Assembly (NCBI RefSeq): GCF_021462225.1
Contig: NC_061794.1
Location: forward strand, 17,315,784-17,379,783
Origin: Girardinichthys multiradiatus
Lineage: Eukaryota > Chordata > Actinopteri > Cyprinodontiformes > Goodeidae
DNA: 64,000 nt
Reading direction: 5' to 3'
The notes below the pieces were generated by a model. The model did no database searches, had not been told where the DNA came from, and saw nothing but the letters and a program-made list of their open reading frames with translations. A program made the translations under genes and the position numbers. Shown piece by piece: positions 27,591 through 42,540 of this stretch (positions are counted from its first letter, which is position 1; every line of letters begins with the position of its first letter).

Positions 27591-28103
27591 ACATTTAGAG
27601 AATAAGACAGAGTATAAAGCCATAAAACACTCCAACTGTCAACACTTTGTTTTCTTTTTCCATTCTTAGCCAGCCTGAATAAAGAGGCCTATTGATTACT
27701 CAATCTCAATCAATTTAAAGCATACATGTATTACAGATGATAAACAGACAATGTGTTGCACTCCCAAAAACAAACAAATATAACAGGAAAGGAAAGAGGT
27801 AAAGATGGTTATAGAGATGAAGCTTTCAAATAAAGTTAAAAATAGACAACTGCAAAGGAATTTTTTACAAATCTGTTTCTAAAAGTATTCTGGCACAATA
27901 CACCACTCTTCAGCCCTATAGCTGTGTGCATAGCTGCAGACGAACGTAACTATATGAATACTTTTTTGTGTAGGCTTCTCACTGCACATATGGTTTTATA
28001 AGACAAAGAATGTTGCAGAGCTTGGATCGCATTTGGACTCTCTGGTTGGGAAATTTGACAGCTGCATGCAGTTTGGGAGAAGAAAACATTTAGCCTAATC
28101 TGA

Positions 28104-28338
28104 ATGTAAATGGACTGAACTTATATAGCGCTTTCCCAGTCATACAGACCACTCAAAGCGCTTTACACTAGAGCCACATTCTCCCAATTGCACTCACACA
28201 TTCATACACCAATATGCAGATTGGTAGGCAACTTGAGGTCAAGTGCCTTGCCCAGGGGCACAATGACATATGGCAAGAGGAACCCACAACCTTCTGATTG
28301 CAAGACAACTACTCTTCCTACTGAGCCACAGTCACCTC
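28104..28338. repeat. Dispersed teleost repeat (tatatagcgcttt type)
   Basis: Text tgtaaatggactgaacttat atagcgcttt…caaagcgctttacac…cccaggggcac…gagccac is a repeat seen very widely in fish introns. I cannot name its family with certainty. Confidence 0.55.
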
Positions 28339-28684
28339 AGTAATGACACCTTCACACTCCTTTTGGGAAATGTGAATGCTTTACAATAAATGTGTCCTTT
28401 CAACACAAAGGTTTTCAAGTGTCATAATAAAAAGGCTTAGGCAATAAACACATTTTCCCCTCTCCTATATTTTTACTTGTGAAGTAGATTGTGTGATCGC
28501 GTTCTTAAATCTAATCACTGTCTCCATGTAGCTCTGTTGAGGTTTTCATTAGTAAATTCCCCAGAGTTAACTTCAATAACTGCTGTAAGAGAAAGCAAAG
28601 ATATAGCGAAGCACCACTAATGCTAGAAGCTCAAAACAATATTACTTACTGTCTCAAATATAAGAAGCAATTATAATATCTCAC

Positions 28685-28827
28685 CACACACACTCGTCCA
28701 ACTCGTGTATAGATGGCCTCCTCCCTGTCCCTTCCCTCGGAGGCCTTCTCGGTAAAGAAAAAATACACTTTATCATCGTCCCTGTCATCATTATCTGGGA
28801 TGAGGTGAGCAGCGATGAACCGAGGGT
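28685..28827 (-). CDS. sema3g: sema3g 143-bp exon, sema domain
   Basis: 143 bp with acceptor tttcag and donor gtgaga. It encodes DPRFIAAHLIPDND…DDKVYFFFTEKA and ends VGRVCV, the propeller blade containing the invariant KVYFFF motif. Confidence 0.95.
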
Positions 28828-29141
28828 CTGAAAGGAGAAAATGGGAGGTTTAAAAAAGTCACAACCTAAAGAACTCATTTCAAATAGTCTTTTTTGGCTT
28901 TTTAAATTTTTGTATTTACTGTATAACTGACTTTTATCACTACTTTCTAGCTTAGTGGTGTGGGCTTGTTTTGTCTCTAAAAGTTAGCACACAGCTTCAG
29001 TTAATACAGCTAGAAACCACCAGTCAGGCTCGAAACCTGGATGTAGTGATGGACTCAGACCTGAAACTTCAGAGACACATAAAGACAGTAACAAGGTCAG
29101 CCTTTTATCACCTCAAGAACATCTCCAGGATTAAAGGACTA

Positions 29142-30709
29142 CAGGTCCTTCTCAAAATATTAGCATATTGTGATAAAGTTTATTATTTTCCATAATGTAA
29201 AGATGAAAATGTAACATTCATATATTTTAGATTCATTGCACACTAACGGAAATATTTCAGGGCTTTTATTGTCTTAATACGGATAATTTTGGCATACAGC
29301 TCATGAAAACCCAAAATTCCTATCTCACAAAATTAGCATATTTCATCCGACCAATAAAATTAAAGTGTTTTTAATACAAAAAACGTCAACCTTCAAATAA
29401 TCATGTACATTTATGCACTCAATACTTGGTCGGGAATCCTTTGGCAGAAATGACTGCTTCAATGCGGCGTGGCATGGAGGCAATCAGCCTGTGGCACTGC
29501 TGAGGTCTTATGGAGGCCCAGGATGCTTCGATAGCGGCCTTTAGCTCATCCAGAGTGTTGGGTCTTGAGTCTCTCAACGTTCTCTTCACAATATCCCACA
29601 GATTCTCTATGGGGTTCAGGTCAGGAGAGTTGGCAGGCCAATTGAGCACAGTGATACCATGGTCAGTAAACCATTTACCAGTGGTTTTGGCACTGTGAGC
29701 AGGTGCCAGGTCGTGCTGAAAAATGAAATCTTCATCTCCATAAAGCTTTTCAGCAGATGGAAGCATGAAGTGCTCCAAAATCTCCTGATAGCTAGCTGCA
29801 TTGACCCTGCCCTTGATAAAACACAGTGGACCAACACCAGCAGCTGACACGGCACCCCAGACCATCACTGACTGTGGGTACTTGACACTGGACTTCTGGC
29901 ATTTTGGCATTTCCTTCTCCCCAGTCTTACTCCAGACTCTGGCACCTTGATTTCCGAATGACATGCAGAATTTGCTTTCATCCGAAAAAAGTACTTTGGA
30001 CCACTGAGCAACAGTCCAGTGCTGCTTCTCTGTAGCCCAGGTCAGGGGAATGCGGCACCTGTAGCCCATTTCCTGCACACGCCTGTGCACGGTGGCTCTG
30101 GATGTTTCTACTCCAGACTCAGTCCACTGCTTCCGCAGGTCCCCCAAGGTCTGGAATCGGACCTTCTCCACAATCTTCCTCAGGGTCCGGTCACCTCTTC
30201 TCGTTGTGCAGCGTTTTCTGCCACACTTTTCCCTTCCCACAGACTTCCCACTGAGGTGCCTTGATACAGCACTCTGGGAACAGCCTATTCGTTCAGAAAT
30301 TTCTTTCTGTGTCTTACTCTCTTGCTTGAGGGTGTCAATAGTGGCCTTCTGGACAGCAGTCAGGTCGGCAGTCTTACCCATGATTGGGGTTTTGAGTGAT
30401 GAACCAGGCTGGGAGTTTTAAAGGCCTCAGGAATCTTTTGCAGGTGTTTAGAGTTAACTCGTTGATTCAGATGATTAGGTTCATAGCTCGTTTAGAGACC
30501 CTTTTAATGATATGCTAATTTTGTGAGATAGGAATTTTGGGTTTTCATGAGCTGTATGCCAAAATCATCCGTATTAAGACAATAAAAGACCTGAAATATT
30601 TCAGTTATTGTGCAATGAATCTAAAATATATGAATGTTAAATTTTCATCATGACATTATGGAAAATAATAAATGTTATCACAATATGCTAATATTTTGAG
30701 AAGGACCTG
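29142..30709 (-). mobile_element. Tc1-like transposon, family B, nearly intact copy
   Basis: 1,568 bp with inverted repeats of about 200 bp beginning CAGGTCCTTCTCAAAATATT, flanked by TA (29140-29141 and 30710-30711). Carries one uninterrupted transposase ORF. Inserted inside an L2-like LINE fragment. Confidence 0.93.
29419..30381 (-). CDS. Tc1-like DD34E transposase, open reading frame intact
   Basis: 320 codons from ATG 30381. The N-terminal paired-like DNA-binding region has two helix-turn-helix segments (TQKEISERIGCSQSAVSRHL, then RATVHRRVQEMG) with a GRKR basic patch. The catalytic triad is Asp134 (LFSDESKF), Asp224 (FQHDLAPAHS) and Glu259 (NPIENLW), with exactly 34 residues between the last two. 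Compared with the second copy it lacks 14 residues after RCRIP, at the linker before the catalytic domain, which may matter for activity. It is antisense to nothing and lies in the same orientation as sema3g, in an intron. Confidence 0.9.
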   Translation of the reverse strand: MGKTADLTAVQKATIDTLKQESKTQKEISERIGCSQSAVSRHLSGKSVGREKCGRKRCTTRRGDRTLRKIVEKVRFQTLGDLRKQWTESGVETSRATVHRRVQEMGYRCRIPLTWATEKQHWTVAQWSKVLFSDESKFCMSFGNQGARVWSKTGEKEMPKCQKSSVKYPQSVMVWGAVSAAGVGPLCFIKGRVNAASYQEILEHFMLPSAEKLYGDEDFIFQHDLAPAHSAKTTGKWFTDHGITVLNWPANSPDLNPIENLWDIVKRTLRDSRPNTLDELKAAIEASWASIRPQQCHRLIASMPRRIEAVISAKGFPTKY

Positions 30710-31487
30710 TACTGTCTCAGCAGGACCTTGAAAAACTAATTCATGCGTTCATCTTTAGTAGAATTGATTACTCCAACAGTGTCTTCACAGGTCTGCCTAA
30801 AAGTTGATCAGACAGCAGCAATTGATCCAGAACGCTGCTGCCCGCATCCTCACTGGAACTAAGAAAGTGGAGCACATCACCCTGGTTCTAAAGTCCCTAC
30901 ACTGGCTCCCTGTAGCTCAGAGAATAGAGTTTAAAATACTTCTGTTAGTCTATAAATCACTGAATGGCTTAGCACCAAAATACATTACAGACTTGTTGTT
31001 AGTGTATCAACCACCCAGACCTCTCAGGTCGTCTGGCCCAAATCTACTCTGCATACCCAGAACCAGAACCAAACATGGAGAAGCAGCTTTTAGTTCTTAT
31101 GCTCCACTAATCTGGAATTAACTCCCAGAAAACTGCAAAAGCGCCGAAACCCTAAGTTGCTTTAAATCAAGATTAAAAACTTATTTGTTTAAAGTGGCCT
31201 TTGACTGTACCATCTAAACATTATTAGTTAAGTTTTCAGTACAATTTTCCTTTCGTTTTCTTATCCATCATTCTATTCTCTTTATTTTTTTAAATTACCT
31301 CTGTTGTTTGATTTTCTGTATTATTGTAATGTTTTTCCTTATGTACAGCGCCTTGAGTGCCTTGTTGCTGAAAACGCTATATAAATAAACTTGACTTGAC
31401 TACTAAAATGAAGATACAAATATTGTTGTGTGTACATCGAATTATGTAGAGAAAGTGAAGTGTTGCCATTGTTTTATTTCTAGATCA

Positions 31488-35322
<3,835 letters not shown>

Positions 35323-35413
35323 CGCTAAAGGTGCTCGCAAACGGGAAGCTGGGGTCATGTGGAACCTTCTCTCGTCCACTCTCCACATTCAGTGGGTTCA
35401 TGGTGAACACGTG
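35323..35413 (-). CDS. sema3g: sema3g 91-bp exon, sema domain
   Basis: 91 bp with acceptor cttccccag and donor gtatgt. It encodes HVFTMNPLNVESGREKVPHD and FPFASTF, matching the HVF…VESGRG…PF segment of sema3g. Confidence 0.9.
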
Positions 35414-36904
35414 CTGGGGAAGAAAAGGCACAATTACAAGTGTGTAAATTAAGTTCATCAAGTGGGCCCTGCTGGACCCTATCAGGCTGATATTTATCAC
35501 GGCTCCATAAACACCAGGAATATAGACTTCATGTGATTCAGATTACAGAGTTGAAATATTAACTAAATCATATATTCCTTACCAGTCCTTCCAAGTGTAA
35601 ATTCTTTTTATTTCTACTCTACAAACAAGGTCAGCCCATTGCACCACCTGAAACTGATTTTCTTGTTTAACAAAAGTTCAACAGGTACAGCCACAAAGCA
35701 GACAAACCAAAACCTTTAATAAGAGGTAATTGTAATTTTATTGAGGGGGAGGACAGATTCTGCTTCTTTGTCTCATTGTCCATCTGGGACTTTTTGTAGT
35801 TTCACATAGTTTTTTTTACATTTATTCGTCCTTACATCGAACTCTCATCTGTCTGAGAACGAAGGAGCTGTCTGAGATAAGGGGAAATTTAGGATTAGTG
35901 CAGCTGCCAGAGTTCAGACAAGTTTCCCACTCAGTTCCCAGTGTAGATCAGTCCTGGGAGAACTGGATGAAGAGGAGCCAGCAAGGTAATAAACGAAAAC
36001 ACTGCTATCAAATAAAATATGCAGTTACATTTTTAACTTTATCAACAGTTAAAAATGGTGACATTGGTGGATTTTATTGACACTGTGGAAAGGTTAAAAC
36101 TCAGCTAAAATAGGTTCCTGTAGACCAAGGAAAAACATTTAGGCCAAATGTTCAATTTGTGCTGCCAGATTATAGCCTAAACAAGCAGGATAATTCTACA
36201 TTTTCTGTTTCGTTTTCACAATAGTACATTTTCCATTGGAAAATATTCTCCTGGTGATCATCTAGAGTGATTTTCAGTAAATAAATAATTTAAAAGTTTG
36301 AAATAAAAGAACTAAAGAGCTGTTTTATTTAATACTTTTAATCTGACCTTTCCAGAAGGCCTTTTCAGAAGTTCAATTAGCTGGTAGGAATAAATAAACC
36401 TTTAAGGGTTAGCTCCTACAACAGCGGATCAACAACCACCTTATTTCAGAAAAACCAAAAGCAGTCCACCAGAAACAGCTCAAATTATCACAGAGTCGCA
36501 AATAAACAGCTGGTAGTTGAACGTTTGTTACTTGTTACCACACAGGCCAAATAAGCATGAAGCTAATTACCTGTTCTGTTAAAATATTTAAGAAACACCA
36601 TTCAGGCCAGATCATAAAAGGTTTATCGAGTCTACTGTAATAAACTCAAACTCCGAGTTCCACATACCAAGCACACCAACACTAATATTTAGTTAGCTCA
36701 TTGAGAATCAACACTGCTTTTGTAGCTTCTGGGACAACTGCGCCTGGATATCTAATCACTGATTGGCAGAAATTGTTGAGCTCATTTAAATTAGTTGGCA
36801 CAAACCGATTTTTAACCACAGAAAACAATTTGATGTGGATGTTGTGGTGTCCAGGTTTGAACTACTTATTGAGTTGCGTCTAAGTTAAAGAATTTGGAGG
36901 AAGT

Positions 36905-37285
36905 CCAATATTTTTCCGCCCACTGTGTGTGAAGCACCATTACCAGTCAGTCTGGGAAGCTGGTGCCTATCTCCAGCAGTCTATGGGCGGGAGGCGGGGT
37001 ACACCCAGGACAGGTCGCCAGTCCGTCACAGGGCAACAAACCATGCACACACTCATTCTCACACATAATGGAAATTTAGAGAGAGAATTAAACTAGAGAG
37101 AGACCAATTAAACTAACAGGCATGTCTTTGGACTGTGGGAGGAAGCCAAAGTACCTGGTGAGAACCCACACATGCACAGGGAGAACATGCAAACACCATA
37201 AAGAAAGACCCCCAGCCTGGAGTTGAACCCAGGACCTTCTTGCTGCAAGGCAACAGTTCTACCAACTGGACCACTGTGCAGCCCA
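36905..37285. repeat. Dispersed SINE-like/LINE-tail repeat, full-size copy
   Basis: Contains ctggagataggcaccag-type text (reversed), gacaggtcgccagtccgtcacagggc, tttggactgtgggaggaagc, gggagaacatgcaaacacc and a block ending ccactgtgcagccc, a widespread fish repeat. Related fragments are at 42350-42540 (other orientation) and 56025-56090. Confidence 0.6.
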
Positions 37286-39308
37286 CACAAGTACCAGTTG
37301 TAGCAAAAAAGATCCTTGGCATTATCCTATCACCGTCATGTTTGACAGCTGTTTCAGTGTTCTTAAGTTTGATAGCTTCATGTTGACTTCTCCAGACATT
37401 TTTCTTATCATTGTGGCCAAGTAGCTCAACATTTATCTTCTCTGACCATGAAACTTTTTCTGCAGAGGGCATTTTGCTTGTCCATGTGGGCAGCTGTAAA
37501 TTACATGATTGAACCTCCTTATGGGCACCGTTTCTCGGTCACTGCGGACAGTGACACTGGTGTTTCAGCATCTTCTTTAAAACACTTGGCAGCGGCAAGA
37601 CTTTGGTGGTTCCTGGATTGTTCCTAAGCAACCAGTTTTATTTCCTTTGACAGTTAAGACAGATGTTTGAAACTGTTTCAACTGGGTGTTTGAACAGGGC
37701 AATTATCCCAAGCAAACATTAAAATTAGTTTTGGAATGGATTTAAAAGCCTATTAAGTTTCTGGAATGGCATCAATCTCAACCCTATTGAACATTTATAG
37801 ACTGTGGGTAAGAATCAGGTCTGTGCCAGGAAACCAAATACATTAAATGAGCTTACATTTAAGTCTTTGTGTATAATTTTGAAACTGAGTGGATTTGAGA
37901 AAGTTCAAACCTGTCCACCTACTTCTTGCTTTTATAATTGTTGTGTGATCTTTCTACCCTGGAAAAGAACAGTTCAGATTATATCATCAATATGATAATC
38001 ATGCTGATAATAAATCTGACCTAAACTATAATTAAACAAAAATTATGATATCCTAGCAGCAGTTGCTGTTAATAAATAAAAGGAGCTTTTGATTCATTTT
38101 TTATTTCTCACTCCAGTTATATAATTACATGACTAAAACATTTTACTGTGATATTGTAAATAAATGAAAGTGCAACACCTTTGCAAAATACTGCTTCCTG
38201 ATGCCTCCATCTCACAGCAGCTAACACAGATTTTGCAACTGTTAGCTGCTTTGAGGTGACAGGTGACCCTTGACTGGGTTTTTTATTTCAAAGCTGTAAA
38301 TCATGGTGCACTCTACAATGAATTTTGTAGCACAGAGCTTAGCAAATCAGTGCACGATAAAAAGGTCACAAGGGGAATACATCTACAACAGGGCCAGGTG
38401 CAAAATCCATTATGTCCACACCTGTTAGGTGCTAACTTCCCAAAGCACCTCATTAGTAAATACCAGCATTTACTTTTTATGCAGAACAGAGTCGGCACTA
38501 GTCTCAGTAAAAATAAATCTTTGCCCACATCTTTTCTTCTTTCTCCAGCAGTGAACAAAGTTATTAAAATACTGTTCTGTTTTTGGCTTAACTCGCTGGT
38601 TGGTCAAATTGACTTAATGAACTCTGTCCGCCATCTCAGACTGTGTGACTCTTTAGGTCAAGAAAGGGTCAGTTTGGATGAAAGGCCTTTTGTTTTCAGT
38701 CTTTCTTCTTTCACTTCAATGCTACCAGAATACCAGGCTGTCTGTACCAGAAACGTCTCGGTGCGATGAAACACAGTCTACTTCCAGGATAAAAGTAGGA
38801 ATGGGAGGTGACAGGACCAACTATAAAACTGTGACTTTGATACGAACCCATGTGACAAATTAAAGTGTCCTGGCCGTGAACTCTGTTTCTCAGTCCATGT
38901 TCCTCTCATAAACAATGGAGTATTGTTACATGGTGGGCGAGTCCTTCACTGAGCAGAGATCACAGGGGAGATGATGACATTGAAGTCAGCTGCTTAAAAA
39001 AACCTGTCAGAAACAGCGAACAATACGCACATCAAAATTAATTTAGTTTTAGACGTGCACTGACACACACTTAGTTGTGCAACACAGCTGTATGTGTTCA
39101 GGAACATGAATAAGCCAAACTGCTTCAGAGCAGAAATATTAACCGGCAGTCTCAGGATATTTAACTATTTTATGTGAGCCACGTATAGCTTTTTAAATGT
39201 ATGTCATGAGGTTTGAATGACTTTTACAGGTAGTGAAATGGATATGTAGAGCCCACCAGCACACCCAATGCTGAAACACAAGTACACACTTATTGATTTC
39301 TGAACCTA

Positions 39309-42262
39309 CAGTGTCTTGCAAGAGTATTTATACCCCTTGAACGTTTTCCCAATTTGTCACATTGCACTCATAAACATCAGTATCTTTCTTTCTTTGGCAC
39401 AATGAGGCACATTATTTTCAAGTGGGAGGAACACCTGGTTTTCAACATTTTTTGCAGTTAAAAATCTGACAACTGCGGCATATATTTGTGTTCATCACCG
39501 TTTCCTCTGATACCACTGTATGAAATCCACTGTAACAAGAAGCCTTTAAAAATCAGGTAAGTATTACCTAGAACCCATATGTGTATAATAATCTGAGTAT
39601 AAATTCAGCTGTTCTGTGAAGACCTCAGAGATTAGTTTGAGAGCATTAGCATCACATTGACGAAGGAACGTACAAGACAGGTCAGAGATAAAGTTACGGG
39701 GATGTTTAAAGCAGGATTAGATTATAAAACAATATATTAGTCTTTAAACATCTCAGTGAGCCCTGTAAAGTAAATTAAAATGGAAAGAGTATGATACAGC
39801 CAGAAACCAACTAAAACATGACTGTACACCAAAATTGTCACTCCGTCAAGAAAAGCATTGATAAGTAAAACAGCCAAGCTCATCGTAACTCTTGAAAAGC
39901 TGCTGAGACCCACAGCTAAGGTGGGAGACTTTGTCAACAGGAAAAACATTTAGTTGTGCACTCCACAAATCTAGCCTTTATGGAAGAGGGTCAAAAAGAA
40001 GCCGTTGTTAAAAAAAAAAGCCATTCAAAGTGCAGTTTGCCACAAGGGGACAGAGCGAACATGCAAGATTCTGCAGCTGCCAAAAAATAACCACTAAACA
40101 TCACAGTAAACACACTATCCACACTGTGAATCATGATGGTGGCCGCATCAGACTGTGGGGATCCATTTCTTTAGCAGGGACAGGGAAGCTGGTCAGAGCT
40201 GGTCAGAGAAGATAGATGAAAGCAAATACAAAGAAATCCTGGTAGAAAATCTGTTGAATTTGCAAAAGAGGCTGGGGTTGATGATGACCTTCCAGCAGGA
40301 CCCTAAATATACAGCCAGAGCTACAAGGCATGATTAAAGCATGTATTAGAAAGGTCCAGTCAAAGTCAAAACCTTAATCCACATTAGAATCTGAAGTTGA
40401 AAATAAGCTCAAGAAATGCTGCTCACAAAGACACACTATTGAAACAGGCTGATTTTAAGCTATTTTGCAAAGATTGAGAAAAAATTAAAATTCTACCTGT
40501 ATAAAGCTGTTATAAACAAACCCCAAAATACTTGTAATCAGGCGCGTAGTTAGACCTGGGCTTTCGGGGCGGAAGCCCGGATGTTTTCTGAACAGCCCCG
40601 GACTTCTTGATAGAAGAAATTTAGAAGTATTAAAAAGAGGCAGCCACAAAATCAGATTTTTTTCAATTGTGTTCCATATAATCACGTCTCGCTCCACCTA
40701 AATTGACAATGAGTTAAAAGGAGAAGACAAAAAATAGTTATTTGCGCACTCGCGGCACCGCGAATGCGCAACTACGCGCACAGCCAGAGACGGACTCGTT
40801 TCTGGAGAAGTCCAAAACGTTCATTACCTGAAAAGTTACACTGAGCGCCTCAAACAGGGATCATTTTAGAGCAACCGCGGAGCCAACCAGAGAGAGGGAG
40901 CCTGGTGGGTGTGTGTGTTCAGGAACAGGTGGAAGCAGAGCGGTATAACCCAGACGAAGATAGCGGTAAAACCTGAATGCTGACTCGGAATGGGCTAATT
41001 GTAAGTTACAGTTAATCACTGATTAACCCAGCAAGACATGAGGTGGAGGTTCACTCTAATGAGCATCTTCAGGGTCATGATGAGGAACTTTCACTTGAGC
41101 TGCAGGTAAAGTTAAATTATCTGGCTGTGATAGAAAACAGTAGCAACCTTCTCTGTGAGCTTCCAGCCGGATTTGCATCATAATGTGAAAATATCTAGAT
41201 ATAGGATACAGTTTTACTGAAGGTGAGACATACATACCATATATATACAGTTATTAATAACTGTATTAGTACTGATAAGATCCAGGATGAGGCTCTATGC
41301 TATATTTTAAACACCACAACTTAACACCCTTTCCTCTCAAAGTGTTTAATAGTAAGAACTGCATTAATGTCTCACATGCAGAACAAATTTCTTCAGAAGT
41401 GGAATGAAGGGCTGAAAAGATGGCGATAAAAGAGAACAGGTTCATAAAAGAAGGAACAATTTTAATAAAATATTTCAAAAGCTCTTGGCATTATAAAATA
41501 AATGTGTTTTAGGATTTTACCAATTGACTAAAATTTAGGACAATCAGCTTTATACCACTTTACTTTTTTGAAATATAAGAATAAAGACAATGGAGCCTCA
41601 GGAGTGAAACACTTTGATGAGAATGTAATGTTTAAAAAGGTCATTTATGTAGATGACAAAAGAAGCATATTTATCTGGCCCAAAGTAAACATCTCTGAGT
41701 TTAAGAAAAACGTTTGTCAGCAAAAATTCAGATTAAGTTCTTTTCTAAATACCTCAAAATGTGTCATTATTTGCTTCAGCAAAATGGTTTTTAATCAGCC
41801 CTAAACTCTGTTTCTCCTTGTCCTTCATTCAGCTTCTAACAAAAATAAAAAGTAAAATTATTGCAAACCTTTTTTGTTTGATTCACAATAATTTACATTC
41901 AGTCTAAAACCAGCCGAGACAGAGAACTGGTACAATATGTCCTATATTTTAATTTTAAATTACCTATAAATTGTCTTATTGATATCTAAATATTTTGAAT
42001 TTGGACTAAAACCTCCAATGTTTTGAGTCCCTAAAAACGCCCCTGCTTGTAATTGTATGTAATTACAACGAAAGGTGGTTAGACAAAGTATCATTTAGGA
42101 GATCTGAACTCAAAAGTACACCACACTTTTCTGACTTTTATTAGTAGAACATTTGAAAACTATTATTGTCCTTTCATTTCACAATTAGGTATTACTATGT
42201 TGGTCTATCACAAAAAAACCCCACAAAAACACATCATTAGTTATAAAATGTCAAAAGGTTTG
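39309..42262. mobile_element. Degenerate Tc1-type relic (family C), interrupted
   Basis: Starts after TA with CAGTGTCTTGCAAGAGTATT, a decayed version of a common teleost Tc1-type end (cagtgccttgcaaaagtatt). An antisense-like match to that family's other end appears near 42200-42262. Internal pieces (39960-40400) contain only short, broken frames, some with transposase flavour (HTIHTVNHDGGRIRLWGS). A hAT-type insertion occupies 40539-42045. Confidence 0.6.
40539..42045. mobile_element. hAT-type insertion nested in the Tc1 relic
   Basis: Perfect 8-bp duplications CTTGTAAT at 40531-40538 and 42046-42053. The ends CAGGCGCGTAG and (reversed) CAGGGGCGTT agree with short hAT inverted repeats. 1,507 bp with no long reading frame recognised as transposase, so probably non-autonomous. 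Confidence 0.75.
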
Positions 42263-42349
42263 TCCTTTGTCAATTAACCATTGTCTTAGTGGTCATTCTG
42301 ATTCTTTTTTCTTTATTCACAGAAACAGTTCTTATTATTGTCAGGTTAA

Positions 42350-42540
42350 TTGGTCTCTCTAAATTGCCCTTAGGTGTGAATGAGTGTGTGCATGGTTGTT
42401 TGTCCTGTTTGTCTGTGTTGCCCTGCTATGGACTGGTGACCTGTCCAGGGTGTACTCTGCCTGTCACCCATAGACTGCTGGAGATAGGCACCAGCTCCCC
42501 CGTGACCCACTATGGAAGAAGCGGTATAGAAGATGACTGA
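42350..42540. repeat. Dispersed SINE-like/LINE-tail repeat, fragment
   Basis: Reversed relative of 36905-37285: ctatggactggtgacctgtcc…actgctggagataggcaccag… ending gaagatgactgactgatgac. Confidence 0.55.

Larger units (their letters stand above)
28985..31402 (+). mobile_element. L2-like LINE 3' fragment, split by a Tc1 insertion
   Basis: 28985-29139 and 30712-31402 read as one reverse-transcriptase C-terminal region once the Tc1 copy (29142-30709) and one TA are ignored. Recognisable phrases are SAFYHLKNISRIKG, QLIQNAAARILTGTKK, LKSLHWLPVAQRI and YKSLNGLAPKYI, all typical of L2-clade LINEs. The 3' end has the gcgccttgag…ctatataaataaa tail followed by TTGACTTGAC. 5' truncated and frame-damaged. 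Confidence 0.82.

Noticed and set aside
29510..30421. Plus-strand frames over the Tc1 copies
   Set aside because: Antisense shadows of the transposase; the same frames recur in both copies because the DNA is homologous.
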